In this document: piece after piece, positions 16,652 to 24,379 of the stretch | How the letters are laid out: each line of letters begins with the position of its first letter | Position numbering within the stretch: the stretch's first letter is position 1 | NCBI GenBank assembly: GCA_030065655.1 | Contig: JASJDT010000014.1 | Coordinates: 1 to 38,668, forward strand | DNA from: Desulfocapsaceae bacterium | GTDB lineage: Bacteria > Desulfobacterota > Desulfobulbia > Desulfobulbales > Desulfocapsaceae | Reading direction: 5' to 3' | DNA length: 38,668 bases | Notes under the pieces: model-generated | The model's input: the letters and a program-made list of their open reading frames with translations, nothing else | Told to the model about the DNA's origin: nothing | The model's database searches: none | Translations under genes and position numbers: made by a program

Positions 16652-17254
16652 ATGAAAATAGCAATTGATCTGATCAAAGTTGACGACGAAGTTCGCATAC
16701 GCAGAGAAATAGGCAATCTACAACCACTTGTCGATTCCATTGGCAAGGTTGGTCTGATAAACCCCATCCTCATCGATGAACAGAGTAATTTGATAGCCGG
16801 TTATCGGCGTTTAGAGGCCTGTAAAAAGCTGAAGATGGAAGAGGTAGAGGTCAAGATCGTAGAATTTGGCGGGGATATGTTGAAAAAACTAGATGTTGAA
16901 CTTGCCGAGAATTTTTTTAGAAAGGATTTTACCCCGCATGAGGTGTTGGCTTCGGAGATGCGACGGCAAGAAATAATTGAGTCAACCCGCAAAAAAGGCA
17001 TGTTCGAGCGTTTCTGGTTATGGCTAAAAAGTCTCTTTTCAGCTGATCAATCCTCTATCAAGAAAACTTACCGTGAAACTGCACCTTCCAGTGAAAAGGT
17101 TGCTGCCAAAAAAGTTCAGGATGATCAGCAGGAAGGCTCTTCAATTGTCCATGGTACAACTTCGGATGAGCATGAAACAACGCAGGAAGCGCAAATAGCA
17201 GGCCATACAATACCTCGACAGGATGACCACAGCATTAAGTGGCGAACATCCTAG
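16652..17254 (+). CDS. Orphan ParB N-terminal-domain protein
   Basis: A 200-residue protein whose first 100 or so residues are a ParB/Srx-type domain: LQPLVDSIGKVGLINPILI (23-41), the GYRRLEA box (50-56, corresponding to the ParB GERRxxA motif that binds nucleotide) and ENFFRKDFTPHEV (87-99). The helix-turn-helix and dimerisation parts of true chromosome-partition ParB are absent. After an amphipathic aromatic stretch (FERFWLWLKSLF, about 117-128) the rest is polar and probably disordered. There is no parA neighbour and no visible parS. GGAGA precedes ATG 16652. It may be a regulatory or plasmid-derived ParB-like protein; the function is unknown. Confidence 0.8.
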   Translation: MKIAIDLIKVDDEVRIRREIGNLQPLVDSIGKVGLINPILIDEQSNLIAGYRRLEACKKLKMEEVEVKIVEFGGDMLKKLDVELAENFFRKDFTPHEVLASEMRRQEIIESTRKKGMFERFWLWLKSLFSADQSSIKKTYRETAPSSEKVAAKKVQDDQQEGSSIVHGTTSDEHETTQEAQIAGHTIPRQDDHSIKWRTS

Positions 17255-17281
17255 CCAGAATATCTCTGAAAAACTCTGGCT
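17253..17281. terminator. Possible terminator hairpin between convergent genes
   Basis: AGCCAGA (17253-17259) and TCTGGCT (17275-17281) are perfect 7-bp arms around a 15-base loop, lying between the convergent ParB-like and CBS genes and overlapping the ParB-like stop codon. No adjacent T-run on either strand, so termination is only a guess from position. Confidence 0.35.
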
Positions 17282-17293
17282 CACCCTTCACTC

Positions 17294-18205
17294 TCATAAT
17301 TCTTTTTTTACTTCAATTCTCGAACTGGAACAGGCCTGACATGAACCGGAGCGGAGTCGGGCCATGTCGGTGAGACTGATGACGCCGACGATTTGATCAG
17401 ATGAGTCACCATGAATGAAGAGTCTACCGGCTTCGGAAAGGATCATCGTGCGTATTCCTTCCTCCAGGGCCGTTTTCCGGCTGCAAGTCGTAACAGGAGC
17501 GTTGGAGATGGTCGATGCTTCCTCCGTTGTCTCTGTCCCTCTAAGATAAGCAAGGATTAAGTCGGTTTTAGAAATAACTCCTACTGGTTTGCCGCTCTTA
17601 TCAACCACGAGCAAAGTAGTAAGTCGACTGGCTGAAAGCTGTTCAATCACCTCCATAATGGTGGCTGTGCCTAGTACGGTCATAACGGAAGGAGTCATGA
17701 CATTTTCGATGTAGTGGCGCAGACGGGTTTCATCGCTATCGTTACCTTTTCTGTGTAGGCCGAATTTGCAGTGGTAGCAGAATTTATAGAGTGTTCCCAC
17801 AATATCTGGATATGACAAGGCACCCATGGGTGCAGTGGATGTTCTGCTAACATATACGCGGTGTATGGCCTGCTGCTGCATGGTGATCAGTGCCGTTTCA
17901 AGGCTGTCATTTTCCGAGCACTGAATAACCGGTGAGGCCATAATGTCACCGAGTTGCGTGGAAAGCGGTAACGCTGCGTAGTAGGCCCCCATAAGTTCGG
18001 TTTTTGTTACCACTCCAGCAGGCAGGCTCTCATGATCGAGGATCAATAAGGCGTCTATCTTATGTTTGATCAAGGTCCGTATGGCAAGGGAAAGGGTGTC
18101 GTCAGTGGAAAGGGTGACGGCATTATGGCGCATGGCGTCCTTGACCCGCAGCCGACTGAATATGGGAGAGTCGTGCCTATCGTCTTTTTGCAGCGTAATT
18201 TCCAT
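17294..18205 (-). CDS. CBS-domain protein with four CBS motifs and two CxxC pairs
   Basis: A 303-residue soluble protein built of two CBS (Bateman) modules: repeats begin near VKDAMRHNAVTLSTDDTL, LGDIMASPVIQCSENDSL, IENVMTPSVMTVLGTATI and ISNAPVTTCSRKTALEEG. Each has the usual helix-strand pattern that binds adenosine nucleotides. Between the second and third CBS lies FCYHCKFGL, and the C-terminus has GSCQACSSSR. These two CxxC pairs could form a zinc or redox site, which is unusual for this family. A GTG at 18217 is possible, but ATG 18205 has GGTGAG upstream. The gene follows another CBS gene by 43 bp on the same strand. No catalytic domain is present, so it is a sensor or regulator of an unknown target. 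Confidence 0.88.
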   Translation of the reverse strand: MEITLQKDDRHDSPIFSRLRVKDAMRHNAVTLSTDDTLSLAIRTLIKHKIDALLILDHESLPAGVVTKTELMGAYYAALPLSTQLGDIMASPVIQCSENDSLETALITMQQQAIHRVYVSRTSTAPMGALSYPDIVGTLYKFCYHCKFGLHRKGNDSDETRLRHYIENVMTPSVMTVLGTATIMEVIEQLSASRLTTLLVVDKSGKPVGVISKTDLILAYLRGTETTEEASTISNAPVTTCSRKTALEEGIRTMILSEAGRLFIHGDSSDQIVGVISLTDMARLRSGSCQACSSSRIEVKKEL

Positions 18206-18248
18206 TGCTCTCACCACTGGATAGTAAAACAGTTTGCCTTCTATTGAA

Positions 18249-18713
18249 TCAGGTCATCTGTTCCACAAGATGAAAAAAGAGATCAGAAATGTACACAATA
18301 CCAAGTACTTTTTCACTTTTAGTGACCGGCAGTCGGCGGATGTGTTTTCTGTTCATCAATTCAAGAACTGTGAAAATATGGGCATCACCATCGATAGTAA
18401 GCACATCTGTGGTCATGATATCACTTACCCGAATATCCTTGGTCTTTGCAGATATGGTGTCGAGGAGTCCAGAAATATCAATATCGCTCATCTCTCCCCA
18501 AATCTGTACATGTTTGGGTTGCATGAAAAGCAGCAGGTCATACATGGAGAGGATGCCTACAAGTCTGGCCTGGTCGTCGATAACCATCATTCCGAAAACT
18601 CTTCTTTTTTCCTCTTCAGAGGCCTTTTTAAAAAGAAGAAGAGCTTCGGCAACGGAAGTCTCGGGATGAAGAGAATGAAACGTCGTATTCATGATCTCTT
18701 TGGCAGTAATCAT
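18249..18713 (-). CDS. CBS-domain pair protein
   Basis: A 154-residue soluble protein made of one Bateman module: the first CBS starts at ITAKEIMNTTFHSLHPETSV and the second at RVSDIMTTDVLTIDGDAHI, ending RRLPVTKSEKVLGIVYISDL. It should bind AMP/ATP or a similar ligand. The frame is open to a GTG at 18752, but ATG 18713 has GGAAGG about 8 bases upstream and starts just before the domain. It is probably co-transcribed with the four-CBS gene 43 bp downstream, giving six CBS motifs in the pair. Confidence 0.88.
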   Translation of the reverse strand: MITAKEIMNTTFHSLHPETSVAEALLLFKKASEEEKRRVFGMMVIDDQARLVGILSMYDLLLFMQPKHVQIWGEMSDIDISGLLDTISAKTKDIRVSDIMTTDVLTIDGDAHIFTVLELMNRKHIRRLPVTKSEKVLGIVYISDLFFHLVEQMT

Positions 18714-18750
18714 GGTAAAAAGCCTTCCGTCTCTAGTGAGTTGCCCTGAC

Positions 18751-18770
18751 ACAAATGGTAGTTCATTTGT
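18751..18770. repeat. Inverted repeat upstream of the CBS gene pair
   Basis: ACAAATG (18751-18757) and CATTTGT (18764-18770) are perfect arms with a 6-base centre, 38 bp upstream of the chosen start of the leftward CBS gene. The position suits an operator; no regulator is identified. Confidence 0.45.
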
Positions 18771-19120
18771 ATTTGGTTACCAGAAAAAATGATTTATTTC
18801 AAAGATTAACTACACGGGGACTGAGAGCTTTTCGGTTTGTGTGTTTTAAAATGGAACATGTTTCGTATCTTGACATGTGTTGTAATCGTTTGTGCTTTTG
18901 AAGAACAAACGATTTTTTAATAAACTGTCTATAAATGATACATGTTTGTCTTGCTCCCTTCACAATGTGAAGTTGTTCGACTAGGTGAGAGCCACTGCCC
19001 AAGAAATCTCTGCGACAATTAAGAGCTTAAAAACAAAGTAAATAAATCAAATGTTTACAAGGTAACGAGAGTGGTATTGGTAATGCTATGATTATTTTGT
19101 GCGTTCTACAATGAAACAAC
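18771..19120. other. Regulatory intergenic region upstream of the sigma-54 operon
   Basis: This AT-rich stretch of 350 bases has no supportable gene. It contains several symmetric motifs expected of an enhancer region: an inverted repeat with a T-run (18884-18918, separate entry), the palindrome CTTCACA-A-TGTGAAG (18958-18972), and three copies of ACATGT (18856-18861, 18873-18878, 18940-18945). They lie about 150-265 bp upstream of the -24 element, a typical range for sigma-54 activator sites. No individual site is proven. Confidence 0.5.
18884..18918 (+). repeat. 10-bp inverted repeat followed by T6: activator site or small-RNA terminator
   Basis: AATCGTTTGT (18884-18893) and ACAAACGATT (18905-18914) are perfect arms around an 11-base loop, and the right arm runs into six Ts (18913-18918). 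On the + strand this has the shape of an intrinsic terminator, but no + strand gene lies upstream. Either a small RNA ends here, or the dyad is a binding site for the sigma-54 activator, about 220 bp upstream of the promoter. Confidence 0.45.
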
Positions 19121-19136
19121 TGGCACGAGATTCGCT
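19121..19136 (+). promoter_or_regulatory. Sigma-54 (-24/-12) promoter of the amino-acid dehydrogenase / TRAP operon
   Basis: TGGCACGAGATTCGCT matches the consensus TGGCACG-N4-TTGCW at 15 of 16 positions considered (counting the N positions as free), with the invariant GG and GC at the right spacing. Transcription would begin near 19147, about 115 bp before the first start codon. The sigma-54 activator encoded at the far end of the same module (26499-28409) is the obvious partner. Confidence 0.8.
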
Positions 19137-19263
19137 TCAGTACGAGTAAGAGAGGAAATAAGTAAGTACGTTTTAAGGCAACTCGAACAGCTTAGGTATT
19201 CATTCAGTAATAAAAGCGACCAGGTGTAACCCGATTAGGCACAATACTATGGAGGGTTCTTTT

Positions 19264-20385
19264 GTGGCTTCAGCAGATGTTATCATAATTGGTGGAGGCA
19301 TCAGCGGTGCGGCGGCGGCATTGGGTGTTGTCGAGGAAGGTGCAGGCAAGGTGGTCATTTTCGATGAACAGCTTCCATCACAACGCCTATCCAGAGGAAA
19401 TTTCGGGCTTACTTGGTACATGTGCAAAGGGGCTAACAACCCGGTTTATGCTGCCTGGTGCCGAATGGCTACCCAACAATGGCCAGAATTTGCCAGAAAG
19501 CTGGAAGAAGAAACCGGATACGATCTTGAACTGGAATGGACCGGTGGAGCCATCCAAGCCTTTGATGAAGATCAGTACAAGGCTCACGAGCAATCCATTG
19601 CCACTCTGAAATCGGCCTGTGGTGAAGTAGGCCTTGATTATCCGGTCAACATGTTATCCAGACAAGAGTTTGCCGACATGGTACCTGACATCGAAGTGGG
19701 TGAAGATGTTCTGGGCATGATGTATACGGCAGATCAGGGACATGTCAATCCCTTAAAACTTCTGGCAGCCGTTCGTTGCGCTTTTCAACAGAAAGGCGGA
19801 GTATATCACGGTGGCCATAGTGTGACCAGTATATCTCCTAAACAGGACGGTTCCGTAACGGTGAAAACCAGTCGGGGAACTTACAGTTGTGGCAAGCTGG
19901 TAATTGCCGCAGGTCATGGCTCGCAGCGGTTGCTTAATCCATTAAAGATCAAACTTCACGTCTATCCTCAGCGCGGTCAACTGATGGTCACCGAGAGATA
20001 CAAGCGAGTATTAAAAATCCCTGTCCTGTGCACCAGACAGACACCGGACGGCACCTTTCTCATCGGTCTTTCCACCGAGGACGCAGCCCTGGATAGCAGC
20101 GTTACTCTGCCAGCCATGAAAAATCAGGCAAGCAATGCTGTCCGGCTCTTTCCTCTTCTCCGCAAGCTCAACTGGGTACGGTCCTGGGGGGCAATTCGGG
20201 TGATGACGCCCGATGGAGCCCCTATTTACAGTAGGGTACCAGATCACCCCAATATAACTGTCCTTGCCCTGCACAGTGCTGTTTCGCTGGCACCATTGAC
20301 AGTTAGCAAGATTGCACCCTGGATACTCGATAAAGGCGAATCATCGCAAATAGCCCACTTCAGCAATGAGCGTTTCCATGTTTAA
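19264..20385 (+). CDS. FAD-dependent amino-acid / opine dehydrogenase, DAO-type catalytic subunit
   Basis: A 373-residue flavoprotein of the DAO family (D-amino acid / glycine / sarcosine oxidases; as a subunit, OoxB, HcnC and the beta subunit of D-hydroxyproline dehydrogenase). It should oxidise a C-N bond and pass electrons to its partners. The dinucleotide fold is at the very N-terminus (DVIIIGGGISGAAAAL). A C-terminal WGAIRVMTPDGAPIYS matches the family's flavin-binding end. The ATG at 19249 has no ribosome binding site; its own bases begin GGAGGG (19251-19256), which is ideally placed 7 bases before GTG 19264. I therefore start at the GTG. It is first in the sigma-54 operon and overlaps the next gene by 20 bp. 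The substrate is unknown. Confidence 0.85.
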   Translation: MASADVIIIGGGISGAAAALGVVEEGAGKVVIFDEQLPSQRLSRGNFGLTWYMCKGANNPVYAAWCRMATQQWPEFARKLEEETGYDLELEWTGGAIQAFDEDQYKAHEQSIATLKSACGEVGLDYPVNMLSRQEFADMVPDIEVGEDVLGMMYTADQGHVNPLKLLAAVRCAFQQKGGVYHGGHSVTSISPKQDGSVTVKTSRGTYSCGKLVIAAGHGSQRLLNPLKIKLHVYPQRGQLMVTERYKRVLKIPVLCTRQTPDGTFLIGLSTEDAALDSSVTLPAMKNQASNAVRLFPLLRKLNWVRSWGAIRVMTPDGAPIYSRVPDHPNITVLALHSAVSLAPLTVSKIAPWILDKGESSQIAHFSNERFHV

Positions 20386-20668
20386 GCAACAGGACGAACA
20401 GATACAACAGAAGATGGTCTCAGTCACTCTTGATGGCGAACCTCGGGAATTGCCTGCGGGAGTAAGCGTGGCCGCCGGGTTGTTTTCCATTGGTGAAATT
20501 ATCTCACGTATATCCCCTTCTTCAGGCAAACCATGTTCACCGCATTGTCTCATGGGCGTCTGTTTCGAATGCCTGATGGAGATAGATGGTATTCAGCAAC
20601 AGGCCTGCGTGGTTGAGGTACAGGAAGGTCTGGTGATAAATCGCGGAAGCCTGGGGAAGAAGGAGTAG
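20366..20668 (+). CDS. [2Fe-2S] small subunit of the dehydrogenase (OoxX/HcnA-like)
   Basis: A 100-residue ferredoxin-like subunit. The cluster motif HCLMGVCFECLMEIDG followed by QQACVVE gives the Cys-x4-Cys-x2-Cys...Cys pattern of the small subunits of opine oxidase, hydrogen cyanide synthase (HcnA) and D-hydroxyproline dehydrogenase, where it carries electrons between the two flavin subunits. There is one extra Cys (KPCSPH) just before the motif. The start overlaps the upstream gene by 20 bp with no clear ribosome binding site, implying coupling; ATG 20378 or 20414 are alternatives. It ends 3 bp before the next start codon. Confidence 0.85.
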   Translation: MSVSMFKQQDEQIQQKMVSVTLDGEPRELPAGVSVAAGLFSIGEIISRISPSSGKPCSPHCLMGVCFECLMEIDGIQQQACVVEVQEGLVINRGSLGKKE

Positions 20669-20671
20669 AAA

Positions 20672-22099
20672 ATGAGTCGTTGCTATGATGTCATCGTGGT
20701 GGGTGCCGGCCCGGCAGGCTTAACGGCGGGAGCTTGTTTAGCCGAAATGGGGGTAAAAGCCCTGGTTCTGGATGAACAGCATCAGCCGGGTGGGCAAATC
20801 TATCGCCGTGTGGAAACAGCCTCTCCGGCTACGCTTAAGGTCATGGGGCCAGATTATGACAGAGGCCTGGAGCTGGCAGAGCGCTTTCATAAAAGCGGAG
20901 TTGAATATGAAGGTGGAGCCATTGTCTGGAATGTCACCGCTGATGGCTCAATTGCTTATTCACGGCAGGGTAAAAGCCAGGAAATACAGGGAAGATACAT
21001 AATCATTGCCACGGGTGCAATGGAGCGTCCTTTTCCATTGCCGGGCTGGACACTTCCCGGAGTAATGGGAGCAGGTGCAGCCAACAATCTGGCCAAAGAG
21101 GCTGGTCTGGTGCCAGCAGGCGAAGTGGTCCTGGCAGGCAGCGGACCTTTGCTGCTGCTTGAGGCAAGTATTCTCCTGAAAAAAGGGGTGAATATTACCG
21201 CAATTCTGGAAACCACCGAAAAGATTCCCTCAGCCCAAACATTTAAATACCTACCGGCGGCTATCCGCCGTACCGATTTTCTGTTGAAAGGGCTGAACAT
21301 GCTCCGCGAGATAAAAAGTTCAGGTGTTGTCTATCATAAAGGAGTCGGAGAAATAAAGGCCCAGGGCGATAGCCGACTTGAATCGGTCGAGGCCATGGTT
21401 GACGGTAAAACACAAACGTTTCCGGCGGACCTTCTCCTCCTGCATTTCGGGGTAATTCCCAATACCCATATTTTTCGCCTGGCCGGTTGTGCTATGAGGT
21501 GGCATCAGGAGCAGCGTTATTGGTACCCGCAGACCGATGATTGGGGGAGAACCAACTGTGAAAGAATCTTTGCCGCTGGAGACGGTTCCGGTGTATCGGG
21601 AGCATTAGCTGCTGAATATAAGGGTGAGTTGTGTGCCCTGGAAGCGGCCAGGTGCCTGGGGATTATCCCTGATTATGAACGGGATAGTCTGGCCAAGCCT
21701 CTGCAGGAAGCTATTAATCATGATCGCTGGCCCCGTCCGTTTATCGATGCCATGTATGCCCCAAAGCTAGACGGCTCCCACTTTGCCGACGACACTGTCC
21801 TATGCCGTTGTGAAAACATTATGGTTGGTGATGTGCGCCGGGCTGTCAGCGAAGGAGTGCGCGAAGTCAATGAGATGAAAATAGTGACCCGTTGCGGCAT
21901 GGGACCTTGTCAGGGAAGAATGTGTGGTCCAGCCGTTGCCGAGGTTATTGCTGCGGAGCTTAGACAATCGCCGGAAAGGGTAGGCTTGTTAAACATTCGT
22001 CCACCCTTGAAGCCGGTGCCTCTTGAGGAAGTTGCCGAGATGGAGCTTGATGAAGCTTCTCAGGTGCAGGCTGATTTATTCAAGAATATGAAAAAGTAG
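20672..22099 (+). CDS. FAD/NAD(P)-binding subunit with BFD-like Fe-S domain (OoxA/HcnB-like)
   Basis: A 475-residue pyridine-nucleotide-disulfide-reductase-like subunit. An FAD fold sits at residues 5-35 ([16 protein letters not shown]), with GGQIYRR after it, and a second nucleotide fold near 160 ([15 protein letters not shown]). The FAD-closing segment is [14 protein letters not shown]. The C-terminus is a bacterioferritin-associated-ferredoxin-like domain with CRCENI and [13 protein letters not shown], binding an Fe-S cluster. This layout is typical of the alpha subunit of opine oxidase and D-hydroxyproline dehydrogenase, and of HcnB. AAGGAG precedes ATG 20672. With the two preceding genes it forms the complete three-subunit enzyme. 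HCN synthase is unlikely given the TRAP and Rid neighbours. Confidence 0.87.
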   Translation: MSRCYDVIVVGAGPAGLTAGACLAEMGVKALVLDEQHQPGGQIYRRVETASPATLKVMGPDYDRGLELAERFHKSGVEYEGGAIVWNVTADGSIAYSRQGKSQEIQGRYIIIATGAMERPFPLPGWTLPGVMGAGAANNLAKEAGLVPAGEVVLAGSGPLLLLEASILLKKGVNITAILETTEKIPSAQTFKYLPAAIRRTDFLLKGLNMLREIKSSGVVYHKGVGEIKAQGDSRLESVEAMVDGKTQTFPADLLLLHFGVIPNTHIFRLAGCAMRWHQEQRYWYPQTDDWGRTNCERIFAAGDGSGVSGALAAEYKGELCALEAARCLGIIPDYERDSLAKPLQEAINHDRWPRPFIDAMYAPKLDGSHFADDTVLCRCENIMVGDVRRAVSEGVREVNEMKIVTRCGMGPCQGRMCGPAVAEVIAAELRQSPERVGLLNIRPPLKPVPLEEVAEMELDEASQVQADLFKNMKK

Positions 22100-22121
22100 C
22101 AAGCATGGGGAGGTGAGTTAC

Positions 22122-22490
22122 ATGGTGGAAATTGCCAGAACAGGAACGACTGAGAGGATGAGCAAAATCGTGCGCCACAATGGGGTCATCTATCTCTGCG
22201 GTCAGGTTGCCGACAACAGTGATGAGCATGCTGCAGCACAGACGGAAAATATGCTGGCCAAGGTAGATGATCTTCTGGAATCGGCTGGCAGTGATCGCAA
22301 GCACATTCTCTCCGCCACCGTTTATCTCAGGGATATGAAGGATTTTAGCGAGATGAACAAGGTTTGGGATAGCTGGGTGCCGCAAGGCTATGCACCGGCT
22401 AGAGCATGTGTGGAGGCGCGGATGGCCCGAGAAGATCTTCTGGTGGAGATATCGGTTATAGCTGCGGAAAAGGGGAGAAAGACAGTATAG
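22122..22490 (+). CDS. Rid family (YjgF-like) imine deaminase of the operon
   Basis: A 122-residue Rid-superfamily protein, diverged from the RidA at 2414-2800. It keeps the active-site Arg (APARACVEA, Arg94) and the C-terminal Glu (LLVEISVIA, Glu109), so imine hydrolysis is expected. A GTG at 22113 lies inside the ribosome binding site GGGGAGG (22107-22113); ATG 22122, 8 bases further, is the better start. Lying between the dehydrogenase and the transporter, it probably hydrolyses the imino acid made by the flavoprotein, giving a keto acid and ammonia. That role is inference from context. Confidence 0.88.
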   Translation: MVEIARTGTTERMSKIVRHNGVIYLCGQVADNSDEHAAAQTENMLAKVDDLLESAGSDRKHILSATVYLRDMKDFSEMNKVWDSWVPQGYAPARACVEARMAREDLLVEISVIAAEKGRKTV

Positions 22491-22562
22491 AAATTGCTGG
22501 AGACAGCTCCTGAAAAAGCGGGAATGGGGAACTGATTCTCAAACAAGATAAAGGAGTATATT

Positions 22563-23045
22563 GTGGAGCGGTTTTTCAAGTATACGCTGACGATTCTAAT
22601 CAGCACCGTGGCCCTCATGGCGTTTTACCAGGTCGTAATGCGCTATATCTTTGAAATACCTGTCATGGGTCTAGAGGAGATGATGGTGTATCCAACGTTA
22701 TGGCTGTATTTTCTTGGAAGTGTCAATGCCTCCCGTGAAGACACCCAGATTAAGGCCAATGTTCTTGATGTCTTTCTCAAAACCGCCAGAGCGAAGCTCA
22801 TAGTACGGGTCATGGCGGATGTGATGTCCGTGGTGGTCTCTGCCTGGCTCACTTATTGGGCCTATGACTACTTTCGCTATGCTCTGCGGGTTTGGAAAGA
22901 GAGCCCGACTTTATATGTTCCCACTTTCTATGCGGAATGTTCCGTTTTTATAGGCCTTGTGCTCATGACGGGATTTGCTGTCATGTATCTGGTCAGAAAT
23001 TTCCGTAAACTGATTTCCGGCGAAAAAGCTGAGCAAGGAGCGTAA
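22563..23045 (+). CDS. TRAP transporter small membrane subunit (DctQ type)
   Basis: A 160-residue membrane protein with four hydrophobic helices (about 8-28, 45-62, 78-100 and 122-145) and the family segment MGLEEMMVYPTLWLYFLGS. It forms the small membrane component of a tripartite ATP-independent periplasmic transporter. The start is a GTG with AAAGGAGT upstream. The gene is 2 bp before the DctM gene. The substrate cannot be read from this subunit. Confidence 0.9.
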   Translation: MERFFKYTLTILISTVALMAFYQVVMRYIFEIPVMGLEEMMVYPTLWLYFLGSVNASREDTQIKANVLDVFLKTARAKLIVRVMADVMSVVVSAWLTYWAYDYFRYALRVWKESPTLYVPTFYAECSVFIGLVLMTGFAVMYLVRNFRKLISGEKAEQGA

Positions 23046-23047
23046 TT

Positions 23048-24352
23048 ATGGAAATAGTCACCATTTCTCTCATCTCGCTGGGGATTCTCATTTTTCTATT
23101 AAGCTTTGGAGTGCCGCTGCCCTATTGTTTTGGTGGGGCGCTAATGACCATGTGCATCTTTGGGGGCGCCACCATGAAAGGCACCATGGTCTGGGGTTAC
23201 ACCCAGTTGTCTAATCCGGTTCTTCTATGTATCCCGCTCTTCGTCTTTGCCGGAACCATCATGAGTGAGAGTGGTATTGCTGCGAGTCTGCTGCGCTTTG
23301 TCAATATTTTCGTGGGCAGAATCCGCGGGGGTCTGGGCGTTGTTGCTTCGGTGAGCTGCGCCATAATCGGTGCTATTTCGGGAAGTGGTCTGACGGGGGT
23401 GGCGGCCACCGGCCCTTTATTGATCCCGGAGATGGCGGAGAAAGGCTACCCCCGCGGCTACGCCACTGCTCTGGTCGCCAACTCATCTATCCTGGGTCTG
23501 CTTATCCCACCCAGTGTGACCATGATTATCTATGGTTGGGTTACCGATACATCCATCCTCGCCTGTTTTCTGGCAACATTGGGGCCGGGGCTGCTGATCA
23601 CTTTTCTTTTTTCGGTGGTCAACCTGGTTATGTCGCGCAAATTCCCGCTGGTTCTTGATCCACCGAAGACCCCGGCCGAAACAGTCAAAGATGGTGTGCA
23701 AGCCACATCCAGGGCTATCCCGGCACTGGTTATGCCGCTTATCATTCTTGGTGGCATCTACGGAGGCATTATGACGCCCACCGAGGCTGCTGCGGTGGCT
23801 GTTGTTTATGCTTTTCCCGTGGGCTTTTTGATTTATCGGGGGTTGACGTTTTCGACTTTCTTCAAAGCGGCCAAGAATTCGGCAACCGCGGTTGGGTCGA
23901 TCATGATCATGATCATCTTCTCCTTGATGCTCAGTCAGATCTTTGTCATGGAGGATGTGCCGCAGGCTCTGGTGGAGGGTGTGTTCAACATAACCACCAA
24001 TAAGGTACTGCTGCTTATTCTGATCAACTTCCTGCTCTTCTTCATCGGCATGATTGTCAATGATGTTACGGCAATAATCCTGATTGCGCCTCTGCTTCTG
24101 CCGTTGATGGAGGCAATAGGGGTCAGTCCAGTGCAGTTTGCTGCTATCATGGGAGTGAATACCGCCATGGGTGGAGTTACCCCTCCCTATGCCTCAATTC
24201 TTTATTTGGGCATGCGCATCGGCAAGGTGGAGTTTTCCGAAGTAATAAAGCCGGCGATGATTCTGATCATCTGCGGCTACGTTCCAGTGGTTTTTCTGAC
24301 GTCGCTATGGCCGAATTTGTCCCTGTTTTTCCCTGGTTTGTTCGGCTACTAA
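23048..24352 (+). CDS. TRAP transporter large membrane subunit (DctM type)
   Basis: A 434-residue polytopic inner-membrane protein of the DctM/ion-transporter superfamily, the ion-driven translocation channel of the TRAP system. Characteristic segments: CIPLFVFAGTIMSESGIA, GAISGSGLTGVAATGPLLIPEM, LLIPPSVTMIIYGWVT, and MGGVTPPYASILYLG near the end. About 11-12 hydrophobic helices are present, the normal count and length. AGGAGCG precedes ATG 23048. It is flanked by the DctQ gene and two binding-protein genes. Confidence 0.94.
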   Translation: MEIVTISLISLGILIFLLSFGVPLPYCFGGALMTMCIFGGATMKGTMVWGYTQLSNPVLLCIPLFVFAGTIMSESGIAASLLRFVNIFVGRIRGGLGVVASVSCAIIGAISGSGLTGVAATGPLLIPEMAEKGYPRGYATALVANSSILGLLIPPSVTMIIYGWVTDTSILACFLATLGPGLLITFLFSVVNLVMSRKFPLVLDPPKTPAETVKDGVQATSRAIPALVMPLIILGGIYGGIMTPTEAAAVAVVYAFPVGFLIYRGLTFSTFFKAAKNSATAVGSIMIMIIFSLMLSQIFVMEDVPQALVEGVFNITTNKVLLLILINFLLFFIGMIVNDVTAIILIAPLLLPLMEAIGVSPVQFAAIMGVNTAMGGVTPPYASILYLGMRIGKVEFSEVIKPAMILIICGYVPVVFLTSLWPNLSLFFPGLFGY

Positions 24353-24379
24353 AACAACACAACATGAGAGGGTGCGAAA

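Noticed and set aside
18234-18749. 171-codon open frame on the + strand
   Set aside because: Exact antisense of the CBS gene, whose reverse-strand product is clearly a real domain protein.
19264-22099. Hydrogen cyanide synthase (hcnABC) identity for the three-subunit flavoenzyme
   Set aside because: The architecture is shared, but the Rid and TRAP neighbours and the sigma-54 activator fit amino-acid or opine catabolism better; the substrate is left open.
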